NCBI RefSeq assembly: GCF_009908295.1
Contig: NZ_JAAALO010000002.1
Span: 409,490-473,489 of the forward strand
Direction: 5' to 3'
From: Micromonospora rubida
GTDB taxonomy: Bacteria; Actinomycetota; Actinomycetes; Mycobacteriales; Micromonosporaceae
DNA: 64,000 bases
The translations under genes were made by a program, and so were the position numbers. This document shows positions 25,159 to 33,346 of the stretch, one piece after another. A model generated the notes under the pieces. The model searched no databases, was not told the origin of the DNA, and saw only the letters and a list, made by a program, of their open reading frames with translations. Numbering within the stretch: position 1 is the stretch's first letter; the number at the start of each line of letters is the position of its first letter.

Positions 25159-26136
25159 GTGCCTCCAGCCGGACCCAGCCCGATCATGCGTCGCCGCAGG
25201 TTGGGCAACGAGCTGCGCCAACTGCGCGAGGCAGTCGGCCTCACCGGGGACCAGGTCATCGCGCGAATCGGCTGGGCCTCCGCGTCCAAGCTGTCCCGCC
25301 TGGAGAACGGCCGCAGCCGTCCCGACCTCGACGACGTCCGCGTCCTGCTGGACCTCTACGGCACCGACGGCGAGTCGCGCACGGAGCTGCTGGGCATCAC
25401 CCAGGAGGCCGGCGACATGCGAGGCTGGCTGAAGAAGTACCCGGTGATGACCCCGCAGCAGCGCATCTTCGCCGAGCTGGAGGCGGGCTGCACCGAGATC
25501 CGGGAGTACAACCCCGTGCTGGTCCCGGGCCTGTTGCAGACCCAGGGGTACGCCCGGCTGCGGATCGTCTCGGCCCAGCAGGTCGAGTCCGGCGCGGGGG
25601 CCCCGGAGCCCGACGAGGCCCCGGAGACCGAGGTGGCCGCCCGGTTGGCCCGCCAGTCGCTGCTGGACCGCACCGAAGCGCCGCGCTACACGGCGGTGCT
25701 GGAGGAGGCGGCGCTGGGCCGGCGGGCCGGCCCGCCGGACGTGCTGCGGGAGCAGCTCCGGCAGCTCTGCGAGCTGGCCAGGCTGCCGCACGTCACCCTG
25801 CACGTGCTGCCGAGGGACACCCCGATCGGCGACTGGTACCTCCCGCCGACCGCGTTCTCGATCTACCTGTTCGCCGACCCGCTCGACCCGGAGACGCTGG
25901 CGATCGAAGGTGGCTTCACCAACGTCATGTCTACCGAGGCAAAAGCCCTGAATCGCTATAAAGTGGTCTTCGAGTGGTTGCGCTCGGCCGCGCTCTCCGA
26001 ATCGGACACCATCACCTGGCTCTCCGAGGCTTCGGGGCGGCTGGCCGAGGCGGTGGGCCCGACCGCGGTCGGCCACGGGCCGGCAACGGCGCCGGCCCAG
26101 CGCCGCCGACACTCCGGACGCCTGACGGAGCGGTGA
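25159..26136 (+). CDS. XRE-family regulator with DUF5753 domain
   Basis: Actinobacterial helix-turn-helix protein that is typically paired with a DUF397 partner in development-linked regulation. The 325-residue product has an XRE DNA-binding domain at about residues 10-65 (LGNELRQLREAVGL, then SASKLSRLENGRSRPD) and a DUF5753 domain from about 95 (IREYNPVLVPGLLQTQGYAR) to 285. GTG 25159 is chosen because AAGAGGA lies just upstream at 25147-25153. A longer reading through the divergent promoter is rejected. The DUF397 gene follows 76 bp later. Confidence 0.92.
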   Translation: MPPAGPSPIMRRRRLGNELRQLREAVGLTGDQVIARIGWASASKLSRLENGRSRPDLDDVRVLLDLYGTDGESRTELLGITQEAGDMRGWLKKYPVMTPQQRIFAELEAGCTEIREYNPVLVPGLLQTQGYARLRIVSAQQVESGAGAPEPDEAPETEVAARLARQSLLDRTEAPRYTAVLEEAALGRRAGPPDVLREQLRQLCELARLPHVTLHVLPRDTPIGDWYLPPTAFSIYLFADPLDPETLAIEGGFTNVMSTEAKALNRYKVVFEWLRSAALSESDTITWLSEASGRLAEAVGPTAVGHGPATAPAQRRRHSGRLTER

Positions 26137-26212
26137 CCCACCGCGGGACCCGCCCCGTCCGGGCGTGCGGCGCCACTCGTCCCGTCGGAGCAGTTCCAGT
26201 CAGGAGCAGACC

Positions 26213-26452
26213 ATGAACGACATCCGCAACACGCCGTCCGCACTCGCCCGGCAGCTGACCGACGCCCCGTGGCGGACCAGCACCCGCAGTCAGACGTCGA
26301 ACTGCGTCGAGGTGGCCCCGCTGAGGGTGGGCCCGGCCGCGGTCGCCCTGCGCGACAGCAAGGACCGCGGCGGCCCGGTGCTGCTGTTCGACCGCGCCGG
26401 CTGGCGGGGGTTCATCACCGGGACAAAGGACGGGCAGTTCGATCTGACCTGA
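26213..26452 (+). CDS. DUF397 domain protein
   Basis: A 79-residue protein with the DUF397 signature WRTSTRSQTSNCVEVAPL at about residues 21-38 and VALRDSKDRGGPVLLF after it. Such proteins occur next to XRE/DUF5753 regulators in nearly all actinomycetes, and are thought to act as partner or modulator, sometimes described as antitoxin-like. ATG 26213 has AGGAG at 26202-26206 with six-base spacing. It is probably cotranscribed with the regulator at 25159-26136 and followed by a hairpin. Confidence 0.93.
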   Translation: MNDIRNTPSALARQLTDAPWRTSTRSQTSNCVEVAPLRVGPAAVALRDSKDRGGPVLLFDRAGWRGFITGTKDGQFDLT

Positions 26453-26466
26453 TCCGGTGACCGGGC

Positions 26467-26494
26467 GGGGCCGTCGGCGGGTGCCGGCGGCCCC
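26467..26494 (+). terminator. Hairpin after DUF397 gene
   Basis: A 7-bp outer stem GGGGCCG/CGGCCCC with an inner CGGC/GCCG stem, starting 15 bp after the stop. Confidence 0.55.
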
Positions 26495-26665
26495 GACGCG
26501 TATCCAGCGTTCCACCCCTGCTGAACAGGGTTCACCCGATCGGGCGACCCTGCGGACCAATCGGCGGGTTTCACTTGCTGAGACGCCGTCCGGGCGTAGC
26601 ATGTCGACAGAGTGACGTGGAACTTCCACGGAATACCGCCCGTCACGGTCGCATCGGAGTTACCC

Positions 26666-26935
26666 ATGCGGTTCCTGATCGTTCGCACCGACATCCGCGC
26701 CGCCGCCGACATCGACATCGCCGCGGCCTGGGCCGGCGGGGGTCGGGTCCGGGACGAGACGACCAGCCCGGAGCCGCGCCGCCAGGTGGTGCACGCCGAG
26801 AACCGGGACGCCGCCCTAATGCTGGCCCGGGCCCTGTCGACGGTGGGCGCGGTCCGCTACGGCAGGCAACGGGTGAAGGTGCTTCCCCTCGGCGACTCCG
26901 CTCCCCGCCGCCGGCGGCTCGGCTCCGGCGGCTGA
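26666..26935 (+). CDS. Hypothetical small protein
   Basis: An 89-residue protein beginning MRFLIVRTDIRAAADIDIAA, with a mixed alpha/beta look, a central VVHAENRDAALMLARALST that could be a helix, and a basic C-terminal tail (RRRRLGSGG). No known domain is recognised. ATG 26666 has GGAG at 26656-26659 with six-base spacing, and codon bias fits the neighbours. It is monocistronic. A 320-bp intergenic region with tandem repeats follows. Confidence 0.75.
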   Translation: MRFLIVRTDIRAAADIDIAAAWAGGGRVRDETTSPEPRRQVVHAENRDAALMLARALSTVGAVRYGRQRVKVLPLGDSAPRRRRLGSGG

Positions 26936-27100
26936 CCCACCCGACGTCCGTCGTGGTCGGACCGGCTCCCCCGCCGATTCCTCGCCTCACCCGACCAGGG
27001 CGGCCCGTGTTCCCGGCCCGGGACCGTCGCGGCAACGGCGGCCCGGGCCGGCACCGTGTCCAGCTCCGACCCGAGGCTGGTCGACCGGCGACCCGGGCAG

Positions 27101-27243
27101 GCCGCGTTCCATGGCTGATCACCGAACCGACGGGGCCAGCGGCACGACGGGCCGCGTTCCATGGCTGATCACCGAACCGAAGGGGCCAGCGGCACGACGG
27201 GCCGCGTTCCATGGCTGATCACCGAACCGAAGGGGCCAGCGGC
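27101..27243. repeat. Tandem 50-bp repeat, 2.9 copies
   Basis: Three units start at 27101, 27151 and 27201 with exact 50-bp period. Only one base differs between units 1 and 2, and the third is cut at 43 bp. Each unit begins GCCGCGTTCC and includes CCATGG and TGATCA palindromes. It occupies the 320-bp convergent gap between the 26666 gene and nudC. The rest of that gap (26936-27100) shows nothing recognisable. Confidence 0.95.
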
Positions 27244-27255
27244 GGGCCGGGATGG

Positions 27256-28239
27256 TCAGCAGTGGCCGTCGAGCCAGCGGTGGATCAGGAAGAGCGCGAT
27301 CGACGACGGCGGGGGCAGCACCAGCCGGTCGCCGCCGCCCGCGCCCGCCGGCCGCCCGGCCAGCGCCGCGCCGATCTCCCGCCGGGTGAACCAGCGGGCG
27401 TGCGTGATCTCGGCCGGGTCCAGGTGTACGGGGTGTTCCGGGTCGGCCAGGGCGAGGAAGCCGAGCATCAGCGAGCCGGGGAACGGCCAGGGCTGGCTGC
27501 CCGCGTACACGATCTCCTCGACCGCGACGCCGACCTCCTCGCCGACCTCGCGCAGCACGGCGGCCTCGGCCGACTCGCCCGGCTCGACGTACCCGGCGAG
27601 GCAGGAGTACCGGCGCCCGCCCGGGATGCCCGCCCAGGCGGCGTTGCTGCCGAGCAGGCAGCGCCCCTGGAGCCCGTCGACCCCGTCGTGCACCAGGACG
27701 ATCATCGCCGGGTCGGTGCGCGGCCAGGCCCGGTCGCCGTCCGGGTCGGTCCGGGACCAGCCGGCCTCGTCGACCCGGGTTGGGTGGCCGGTGGCCGAGG
27801 AGTAGCCGTGCCGGACGTGCCAGTTGGTCAGTGCCAGTGCGGTGGTGAAGATACCGGCGTCCCGGTCGAGCAGCAGGTGGCCGATGTCGCGCAGGTGCGC
27901 CGCCCGGGTGCCCGGCAGCTCGGGCAGCGGGCTGTCCACGGCGAACACCGGCACCCCGTCCGGCTCTACGCCCAGGAACATCGGGACCGAGCGGGGCACC
28001 TCAGGCAGCTCGCCGGAGTCGAGCAGCACCAGCTCCGGCGGGGAGGTGTCGTCCCGGACCAGGGCCCGCCCGTCGCTGGCCGAGTCGAGCACCAGCACCC
28101 GGGCCTGCTCCCAGGCCTCGGCCAGCCACGCCGGGTCGGCCCGCCGGTGCGCGGCCCGGTCGAGCGTGGTCCGGGCCAGCGGCGGGACGGCCTCCCCGGT
28201 CGTCCCGGCGTCCCGGACCAGCCCTCGCCGGGCGGTCAC
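27256..28239 (-). CDS. nudC: NAD(+)/NADH diphosphatase, Nudix family
   Basis: Hydrolyses NADH to NMNH and AMP, and may remove NAD caps from RNA. The 327-residue product carries the Nudix box GYVEPGESAEAAVLREVGEE near 218-237 and the NADH-specific SQPWPFPGSLM downstream, which separates NudC from other Nudix enzymes. The zinc-ribbon position before the Nudix domain (NWHVRHGYSSATGHPTRVDE) has no cysteines. GTG 28239 overlaps the stop of the M16 peptidase gene by four bases (GTGA), so it is translated from that operon. Confidence 0.92.
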   Translation of the reverse strand: MTARRGLVRDAGTTGEAVPPLARTTLDRAAHRRADPAWLAEAWEQARVLVLDSASDGRALVRDDTSPPELVLLDSGELPEVPRSVPMFLGVEPDGVPVFAVDSPLPELPGTRAAHLRDIGHLLLDRDAGIFTTALALTNWHVRHGYSSATGHPTRVDEAGWSRTDPDGDRAWPRTDPAMIVLVHDGVDGLQGRCLLGSNAAWAGIPGGRRYSCLAGYVEPGESAEAAVLREVGEEVGVAVEEIVYAGSQPWPFPGSLMLGFLALADPEHPVHLDPAEITHARWFTRREIGAALAGRPAGAGGGDRLVLPPPSSIALFLIHRWLDGHC

Positions 28240-29579
28240 GGCCGGGCCGGCTCGGTGTGCACCGGGGCGAGCGCGGACAGGGCGGGGGCGATCCGCCCGG
28301 CGTCGCCGAGCACCACGGTGACCGCCCGCGCCGGGGCCAGGTAGCGCCGGGCCGCCTCGGCCACGTCGGCGACGGTGGCCTTCGCCAGCCGGGCGGCGTG
28401 CTCGGCGAGGAAGTCCAGGCGCAGCCCGTTGGCCGCGAACACGCTGGTCAGCGACGCCAGCCCGGCCTGGGTGGACATGCCGAGCTGGAGGGTGCCGAGG
28501 GCGTACTGGCGGGCCTGCTCCAGCTCGTCCGGCTTCGGCGGCAGGGAGGCCAGCCGGCCCAACTCGTACGTCGTCTCCAGCAACGCCGGACCGGTGACCT
28601 CGGTGGCCACCTCGGCGGCGGCGATCAGCACCGACCCGGCCACCGAGTGCTCGACCAGCGAGTGCGGGCCGTACGTGTAGCCCTTGTCCTCGCGGATGTT
28701 CTCCACCCAGCGGGACGAGAAGTAGCCGCCGAAGAGCAGGTTGGCCAGTTGCAGCGCGGCGTGGTCGGGGTGGGTGCGGGGCACCGCCGGCAGGGCGATG
28801 CGCAGCGAGGACTGCACCGAGCCGGGCCGGTCGACCAGCAGCAGCGGGCCGGGCTCCAGCGGCGGGGCGGGCGGCAGTTCGCCGGCGTGCCCGGCGCCGC
28901 TCCAGCCCGACAGTGCCTTGTCGGCGGCGTCCAGCGCCCGCTCCGGCTGCACGTCGCCGACCAGCACCAGCACCGCGTCGGCCGGGTGCACCCGCTCGGC
29001 GTGCAGCCGGCGCAGCGCCGCCGGCCGGACCGCGTGCACCTGCTCCGGCTCGGGGGTCTGCACGGCGTACGGGTGCTTGCCGTAGACCCGCCGGAGCAGG
29101 GCGTTGCGGGCCAGGTGGGCCGGCTGGCTCTGGGCCACCTGGATCCGGTCGACCAGCCGGTCCCGCTCGGTGCCGACCTCCTCGCCCGGGTACGTCGCCC
29201 CGGTCAGCACGTCGGCGAGGATCTCCAGCATCCGGTCCAGCCCGGTGACCAGGCCGGCGCCGGAGAGCATCAGCCGGTCCGGGTCGAGGCCTGCGGAGAG
29301 CCCGCCGCCGACCGCCTGGAGTTCGGCGGCGATCTGCACGCTGGTCATCGACGCCGTGCCGGAGAGCATGGTCTGCGCGAGCATCGCGCCCCGGGCCGGG
29401 GGGATCCGTCCGGCCGGCATCGACAGCCGCAGCTCGACCAGGGGGACGGACGGCCGGCGCACCGCGATGACGGTCAGGCCGTTGCCGAGCCGACGCTCGG
29501 CATACTTGGGCACCTTGAGCCTGCGGTTCGGACCGAGCGGCGGCAGCGTCCGCTCCCCGGCCTGGACGGTTGCCGTCAC
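28236..29579 (-). CDS. M16-family peptidase homologue lacking the zinc motif
   Basis: Probably the non-catalytic partner of the M16 peptidase encoded just upstream. The 447-residue product has the M16 fold markers LGNGLTVIAVRRPSVPLVEL at the N-terminus and the C-domain RWVENIREDKGYTYGPHS near residue 310. Where active members have HxxEH it reads RGAMLAQTMLSGT, so zinc binding is lost. GTG 29579 is preferred with GGAGGAGGG upstream. A longer frame back to 29639 reads through a dispersed repeat. It is followed by nudC with GTGA overlap. Confidence 0.9.
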   Translation of the reverse strand: MTATVQAGERTLPPLGPNRRLKVPKYAERRLGNGLTVIAVRRPSVPLVELRLSMPAGRIPPARGAMLAQTMLSGTASMTSVQIAAELQAVGGGLSAGLDPDRLMLSGAGLVTGLDRMLEILADVLTGATYPGEEVGTERDRLVDRIQVAQSQPAHLARNALLRRVYGKHPYAVQTPEPEQVHAVRPAALRRLHAERVHPADAVLVLVGDVQPERALDAADKALSGWSGAGHAGELPPAPPLEPGPLLLVDRPGSVQSSLRIALPAVPRTHPDHAALQLANLLFGGYFSSRWVENIREDKGYTYGPHSLVEHSVAGSVLIAAAEVATEVTGPALLETTYELGRLASLPPKPDELEQARQYALGTLQLGMSTQAGLASLTSVFAANGLRLDFLAEHAARLAKATVADVAEAARRYLAPARAVTVVLGDAGRIAPALSALAPVHTEPARP

Positions 29580-29592
29580 CTGACCCTCCTCC

Positions 29593-29639
29593 GTTCGCGA
29601 CTGCGGGGCTCGCAAACCCGGCTCACTCCTCGCGCTCAC
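29593..29639 (-). repeat. Mini-ORF repeat, variant copy
   Basis: On the minus strand it starts GTGAGCGCGAGGAGTGAGC and ends GCAGTCGCGAAC, matching the two copies at 41500-41601 except for a 5-nt insertion that shifts the frame. Its first TGA is the stop codon of the upstream M16 peptidase gene. Confidence 0.85.
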
Positions 29640-30946
29640 CGGGCACCTCCTGCGATGACCTCGACGGACGCGCGGCGCTCCGGCCGCAGGGTGGCGGCGG
29701 CGGCCCGGACCTGCTCGTCGGTGACCTCGCCGACCAGTCGGGGCAGCTCGTTGAGCAGGCCCGGCTCGCCGCGCTGCTGTTCCAGCACCGCCATCCGCAG
29801 CGCCCGGCCGAGCACCGCGTCGGTGTCGCGCAGCAGGTGGGTGGCCATCCGGGCCTGGGTGCGGGCCAGCTCGCCGTCGGTGGGGCCGTCGGTGGCCAGC
29901 CGGTCCAGTTCCTCGTCGAAGGTGCGCAGCACCTTGTCCACGTCGCCGCCGGGTGGCAGGTGCGCCTGGAGCAGCAGCGCGGTGGGGCCGCGCGTGTCGA
30001 ACGGGTCGCCCATGAAGCCGACGTACCCGCCGAGGCTGGTCACCGCGCGGTCCCGCTGGACCAGCCGCTCGACCAGCCGGGACGCGTCGCCGTCGGTGAG
30101 CACCTCGGCGAGCACCACGTACGGCAGGTAGCCGGTGAAGTCGGTGATCGGGTCGGGCACCCGCCAGGCGGCGGCCACCGCGGGCAGCGGGGCCAGCGCA
30201 TCTGTGTACGACGAGCGCCGCTCGGCGGTCAGGTCGGGCTCGTCGAAGTCGGGGCGCTGCGGGGCGGGCCGGGCCGGCACGTCACCGAAGTGCCGCTCGA
30301 TCAGCGCGGTGGCCTCGGCCACGTCGACGTCCCCGCTGACCGCGAGCACGGCGTTGCCGCTGGCGTAGTAGTGGCGGAAGAAGTCCGCCGCGTCGGCGAC
30401 GGTGGCCGACTCCAGGTCGTCGAAGGAGCCGTAGCCGTCGTGCGCGTTCGGGAAGGTGTCGAACATGACCGGTGGCAGGGTCAGCCACGGGAACCCGCCG
30501 TACGGGCGGTTGAGCACGTTGACCCGGATCTCCTCCTTGACCACGTCGACCTGGTTGCGCAGGTTCTCCTCGGTCAGCCGGGGGCCGCGCATCCGGTCGG
30601 CCTCCAGGAACAGCGCCCGTTCCAGGGCGTTGCTCGGCAGGGTCTCGTAGTAGTCGGTGTAGTCGTGATGGGTGGAGCCGTTGAAGGTGCCGCCCGACCC
30701 CTGCACGTGCCGGAAGTGGGCCAGCTTCTCCAGGTTCTCCGAGCCCTGGAACATCAGGTGCTCGAAGAGGTGGGCGAAGCCGGTACGCCCCTCGGGTTCG
30801 GACCGGATGCCGACGTCGTAGACCACCGCCACCCCGATCACCGGGGCGCTGCGATCGGGGGTGAGCACCACCCGCAGGCCGTTGTCGAGGGTGAACCGCT
30901 CGACCGGATACTTCGTCGCTGGAATTCTCGATCTCCGCGCCGCCAC
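29636..30946 (-). CDS. M16-family zinc peptidase, catalytic subunit
   Basis: A pitrilysin-type metallopeptidase, 436 residues. The inverted zinc motif HLFEH lies near residue 60 in GFAHLFEHLMFQG, and the downstream glutamate is in the ENLRNQVDVVKEE region about 75 residues later. GTG 30946 is chosen as MAARRSRIPATKYP, with AGGG eight bases upstream. The frame continues open upstream only antisense or into the monooxygenase gene. Together with the inactive homologue at 28236-29579 it matches the alpha/beta heterodimer arrangement known for this family. The substrate is unknown. Confidence 0.94.
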   Translation of the reverse strand: MAARRSRIPATKYPVERFTLDNGLRVVLTPDRSAPVIGVAVVYDVGIRSEPEGRTGFAHLFEHLMFQGSENLEKLAHFRHVQGSGGTFNGSTHHDYTDYYETLPSNALERALFLEADRMRGPRLTEENLRNQVDVVKEEIRVNVLNRPYGGFPWLTLPPVMFDTFPNAHDGYGSFDDLESATVADAADFFRHYYASGNAVLAVSGDVDVAEATALIERHFGDVPARPAPQRPDFDEPDLTAERRSSYTDALAPLPAVAAAWRVPDPITDFTGYLPYVVLAEVLTDGDASRLVERLVQRDRAVTSLGGYVGFMGDPFDTRGPTALLLQAHLPPGGDVDKVLRTFDEELDRLATDGPTDGELARTQARMATHLLRDTDAVLGRALRMAVLEQQRGEPGLLNELPRLVGEVTDEQVRAAAATLRPERRASVEVIAGGAR

Positions 30947-31002
30947 GGGACCGACCCTAGCGCGTCGGCGCCTCCGACGGCGGCGACCTCCCGCAGGCCG
31001 GC

Positions 31003-32097
31003 TCAGCCCACCGGGGCCGGGCCCACGGCGAGGGGGGCGGTCACCCGGGGCAGCACCTCCGCGCCGACCCGATCCGCCTCCTCCCGGTGCGGCCAGCCGG
31101 AGAGGACGAACTCGTCGACGCCGTGTGCGGCGTACTCGTCGATCCGGGCCGCGACCTCGGCGTAGCTGCCGACGAGCGCGGTGCCGGCGCCCTCGCGGAC
31201 CAGGCCGACCCCGGCCCAGAGGTTCGGCGCGACGGTGAGCCCGTCGGCGTTCCCGCCGTGCAGGGCGGCCATCCGGGCCTGGCCGACCGAGTCCATCCGG
31301 CGGTACCGCGCCTGCGCGGCGGCGATCCGCTCCGGGCTCATCCCGGCCAGCAGGCGGTCCGCCTCCGCCCACGCCTGGGCGGCGGTCGGGCGGGCGATGA
31401 CGTGCAGCCTGATCCCGGTGCGCAGGGTCCGCCCCTCCTCGGCGGCCCGGGTGCGGACGCGGTCCACCCGGGCGGCGATCGCGGCGGGCGGCTCGCCCCA
31501 CATCAGGTACGTGTCGGCCTGCCGGGCGGCCACCGCCTCGGCGGCCGGGGACGCGCCGCCGAAGTAGACCGGCGGCGGGGCTACGAGCGGGGCGGTCAGC
31601 CCGCCGCCGGCGACCTGGTAGTGCTCGCCGGCGAAGTCGAACGGGCGCCCGCGCCAGGCCCGGCGGAGCACCTCGACGAACTCGCCGGTCCGCGCGTACC
31701 GGGCGTCGTGGTCCAGGAAGTCGCCGTACGCCCGCTGCTCGGCCGGGTCGCCGCCGGTGACGACGTTGAGCGCGAGGCGCCCGCCGGACACCGACTGGAA
31801 CGCCTCGGCCTGCTGGGCGATCAGGGTGGGCAGCGCGAATCCGGCCCGCACGGCGACCAGCATGCCGATCCGTTCGGTGTGCTGGGCGACGGCCGCGCAG
31901 ACGATCCACGGGTCGGGGCAGCCGGACCCGACAGGGGTGAGCAGCGCGGCGAAGCCGGCCGCCTCGGCGGCCCGGGCCACCTCGGTCAGGTAGCCGACGG
32001 TGGCCGCCCGGTCGTGCTGAGCCGCGCCGGCCGCGACGGTGGCGGCGCCGACCTGGTGCCCGTCGCCGGAGGTGGGAAGGAACCAGTGGAAGGTCAT
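31003..32097 (-). CDS. ssuD: FMNH2-dependent alkanesulfonate monooxygenase
   Basis: Desulfonates alkanesulfonates to aldehyde and sulfite, allowing growth on organosulfur compounds. The 364-residue LLM-class protein begins MTFHWFLPTSGDGHQVG and has ALNVVTGGDPAEQRAYGDFL, VYFGGASPAAEAVA and TYLMWGEPP, all typical of SsuD. ATG 32097 is preceded by GGAGGCGG. It is divergent from the ssuA-ssuB-ssuC-rrf2 operon, and both sides carry CCTAC/GTAGG palindromes that are the likely sulfur-responsive operators. A flavin reductase partner is not in the window. Confidence 0.92.
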   Translation of the reverse strand: MTFHWFLPTSGDGHQVGAATVAAGAAQHDRAATVGYLTEVARAAEAAGFAALLTPVGSGCPDPWIVCAAVAQHTERIGMLVAVRAGFALPTLIAQQAEAFQSVSGGRLALNVVTGGDPAEQRAYGDFLDHDARYARTGEFVEVLRRAWRGRPFDFAGEHYQVAGGGLTAPLVAPPPVYFGGASPAAEAVAARQADTYLMWGEPPAAIAARVDRVRTRAAEEGRTLRTGIRLHVIARPTAAQAWAEADRLLAGMSPERIAAAQARYRRMDSVGQARMAALHGGNADGLTVAPNLWAGVGLVREGAGTALVGSYAEVAARIDEYAAHGVDEFVLSGWPHREEADRVGAEVLPRVTAPLAVGPAPVG

Positions 32098-32148
32098 GCC
32101 GACCGCCTCTCCGCCGCCCCCGACACCCGGCCGAGGGACGCCGGAGAA

Positions 32149-32165
32149 CCTACCAAGAAGGTAGG
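32149..32165. promoter_or_regulatory. Candidate Rrf2 operator 1 (ssuD side)
   Basis: Inverted repeat CCTACC-AAGAA-GGTAGG, 52 bp upstream of ssuD. It shares CCTACCAA and GTAGGAA with the site at 32241-32261. Confidence 0.65.
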
Positions 32166-32240
32166 AAAACCGGGAATAACTTCGAGCGTGAATCCCGCGA
32201 TGTGGACGGGCCTTGACGCCACCCGAACACTGCCCCACTC

Positions 32241-32261
32241 TTCCTACCAACTAAGTAGGAA
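32241..32261. promoter_or_regulatory. Candidate Rrf2 operator 2 (ssuA side)
   Basis: Inverted repeat TTCCTAC-CAACTAA-GTAGGAA, ending 20 bp before the ssuA start. Its position at or just after the likely transcription start would suit repression. Confidence 0.68.
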
Positions 32262-32281
32262 TACTTCGGATTGGACAGACG

Positions 32282-33346
32282 ATGAGACGGCTCCCCTTCC
32301 GTCGGACGCTCTCCCTGGCCGCCCTCGCCGTGGTGGGCACGGCGACCCTGGGCGTCACCGCCGCATGCGGCGAGGACGACGGCGCGGCCGGGGGCGACTC
32401 CGGCCCGGTGACTTTGCGGCTGGGCTACTTCCCCAACATCACCCACGCCCCGGCCGTGGTCGGGGTGGAGAAGGGCATCTTCGCCGAGAAGCTCGGCGCC
32501 GACGTCAAGCTGGACACCAAGACCTTCAACGCCGGCCCGGCCGCCATCGAGGCGGTCTTCTCGGGCGCGCTCGACGCGACGTACATCGGTCCGAACCCGA
32601 CGGTGAACGCCTTCTCCAAGTCCAAGGGCGAGGCGGTCCGGGTCATCTCCGGCGCGGCGTCCGGCGGCGTCGCGCTCGTCGTCAAGCCCGGGATCACCTC
32701 GGTCGAGCAGTTGCGCGGCAAGAAGATCGCCACGCCGCAGCTCGGCAACACCCAGGACGTCGCGCTGCGCTACTGGCTCAAGGAGAAGGGCCTGACCGCC
32801 ACCAAGGAGGGCGGCGGCGACGTCAAGGTGGTCCCGCAGGAGAACGCCCAGACCGTGGAGACGTTCACCAGCGGCGCGATCGACGGCGCGTGGGTGCCCG
32901 AGCCGTTCGTCTCCCGGCTGGTCAACGCCGGCGGCAAGGTGCTGCTCGACGAGCGCGACCTGTGGCCGGACAAGAAGTTCGTGATCACCAACCTGATCGT
33001 CTCCACCAAGTTCCTCAAGGCCCACCCCGACGTGGTGAAGAAGCTGGTCGAGGGTCAGGTCGCGGCGAACGAGTTCGTCAACACCAGGCCCGACGAGTCG
33101 CAGCAGGCCATCTCCGACCACATCGGCAAGATCGCCGGCAAGCCGCTGGACGTGAAACTGATCAAGCAGGCGTGGCCGACGTTGGAGTTCACCAACGACC
33201 CGATCGCCTCGTCGCTGAAGACCGGCCTGGACCACGCGGTCGCCGTCGAGCTGACCCAGCCGGTCAACCTGGACGGCCTCTACGACCTGAAGTACCTCAA
33301 CGAGGTGCTCAAGGCCCAGGGCAAGCCCGAGGTCGCCCAACCATGA
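32282..33346 (+). CDS. ssuA: Aliphatic sulfonate ABC transporter substrate-binding lipoprotein
   Basis: Extracellular receptor of a sulfonate, taurine or nitrate-type importer. The 354-residue product has a signal peptide with lipobox VTAACG (Cys near residue 29), then LRLGYFPNITHAPAVVGVEK, ALDATYIGPNPTVNAFSK and IDGAWVPEPFVSRL, typical of the SsuA/TauA fold. It opens a four-gene operon and its TGA overlaps the ssuB ATG (ATGA). Linkage to ssuD supports sulfonate as substrate. Confidence 0.92.
   Translation: MRRLPFRRTLSLAALAVVGTATLGVTAACGEDDGAAGGDSGPVTLRLGYFPNITHAPAVVGVEKGIFAEKLGADVKLDTKTFNAGPAAIEAVFSGALDATYIGPNPTVNAFSKSKGEAVRVISGAASGGVALVVKPGITSVEQLRGKKIATPQLGNTQDVALRYWLKEKGLTATKEGGGDVKVVPQENAQTVETFTSGAIDGAWVPEPFVSRLVNAGGKVLLDERDLWPDKKFVITNLIVSTKFLKAHPDVVKKLVEGQVAANEFVNTRPDESQQAISDHIGKIAGKPLDVKLIKQAWPTLEFTNDPIASSLKTGLDHAVAVELTQPVNLDGLYDLKYLNEVLKAQGKPEVAQP

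Noticed and set aside
27101..27243. Possible CRISPR array
   Set aside because: The 50-bp units are contiguous with no unique spacers and no cas genes are present. It is a plain tandem repeat.
29579..29639. N-terminal extension of the second M16 protein starting MSARSEPGLRAP
   Set aside because: It comes from the dispersed repeat. GTG 29579 with a strong ribosome binding site is the better start.
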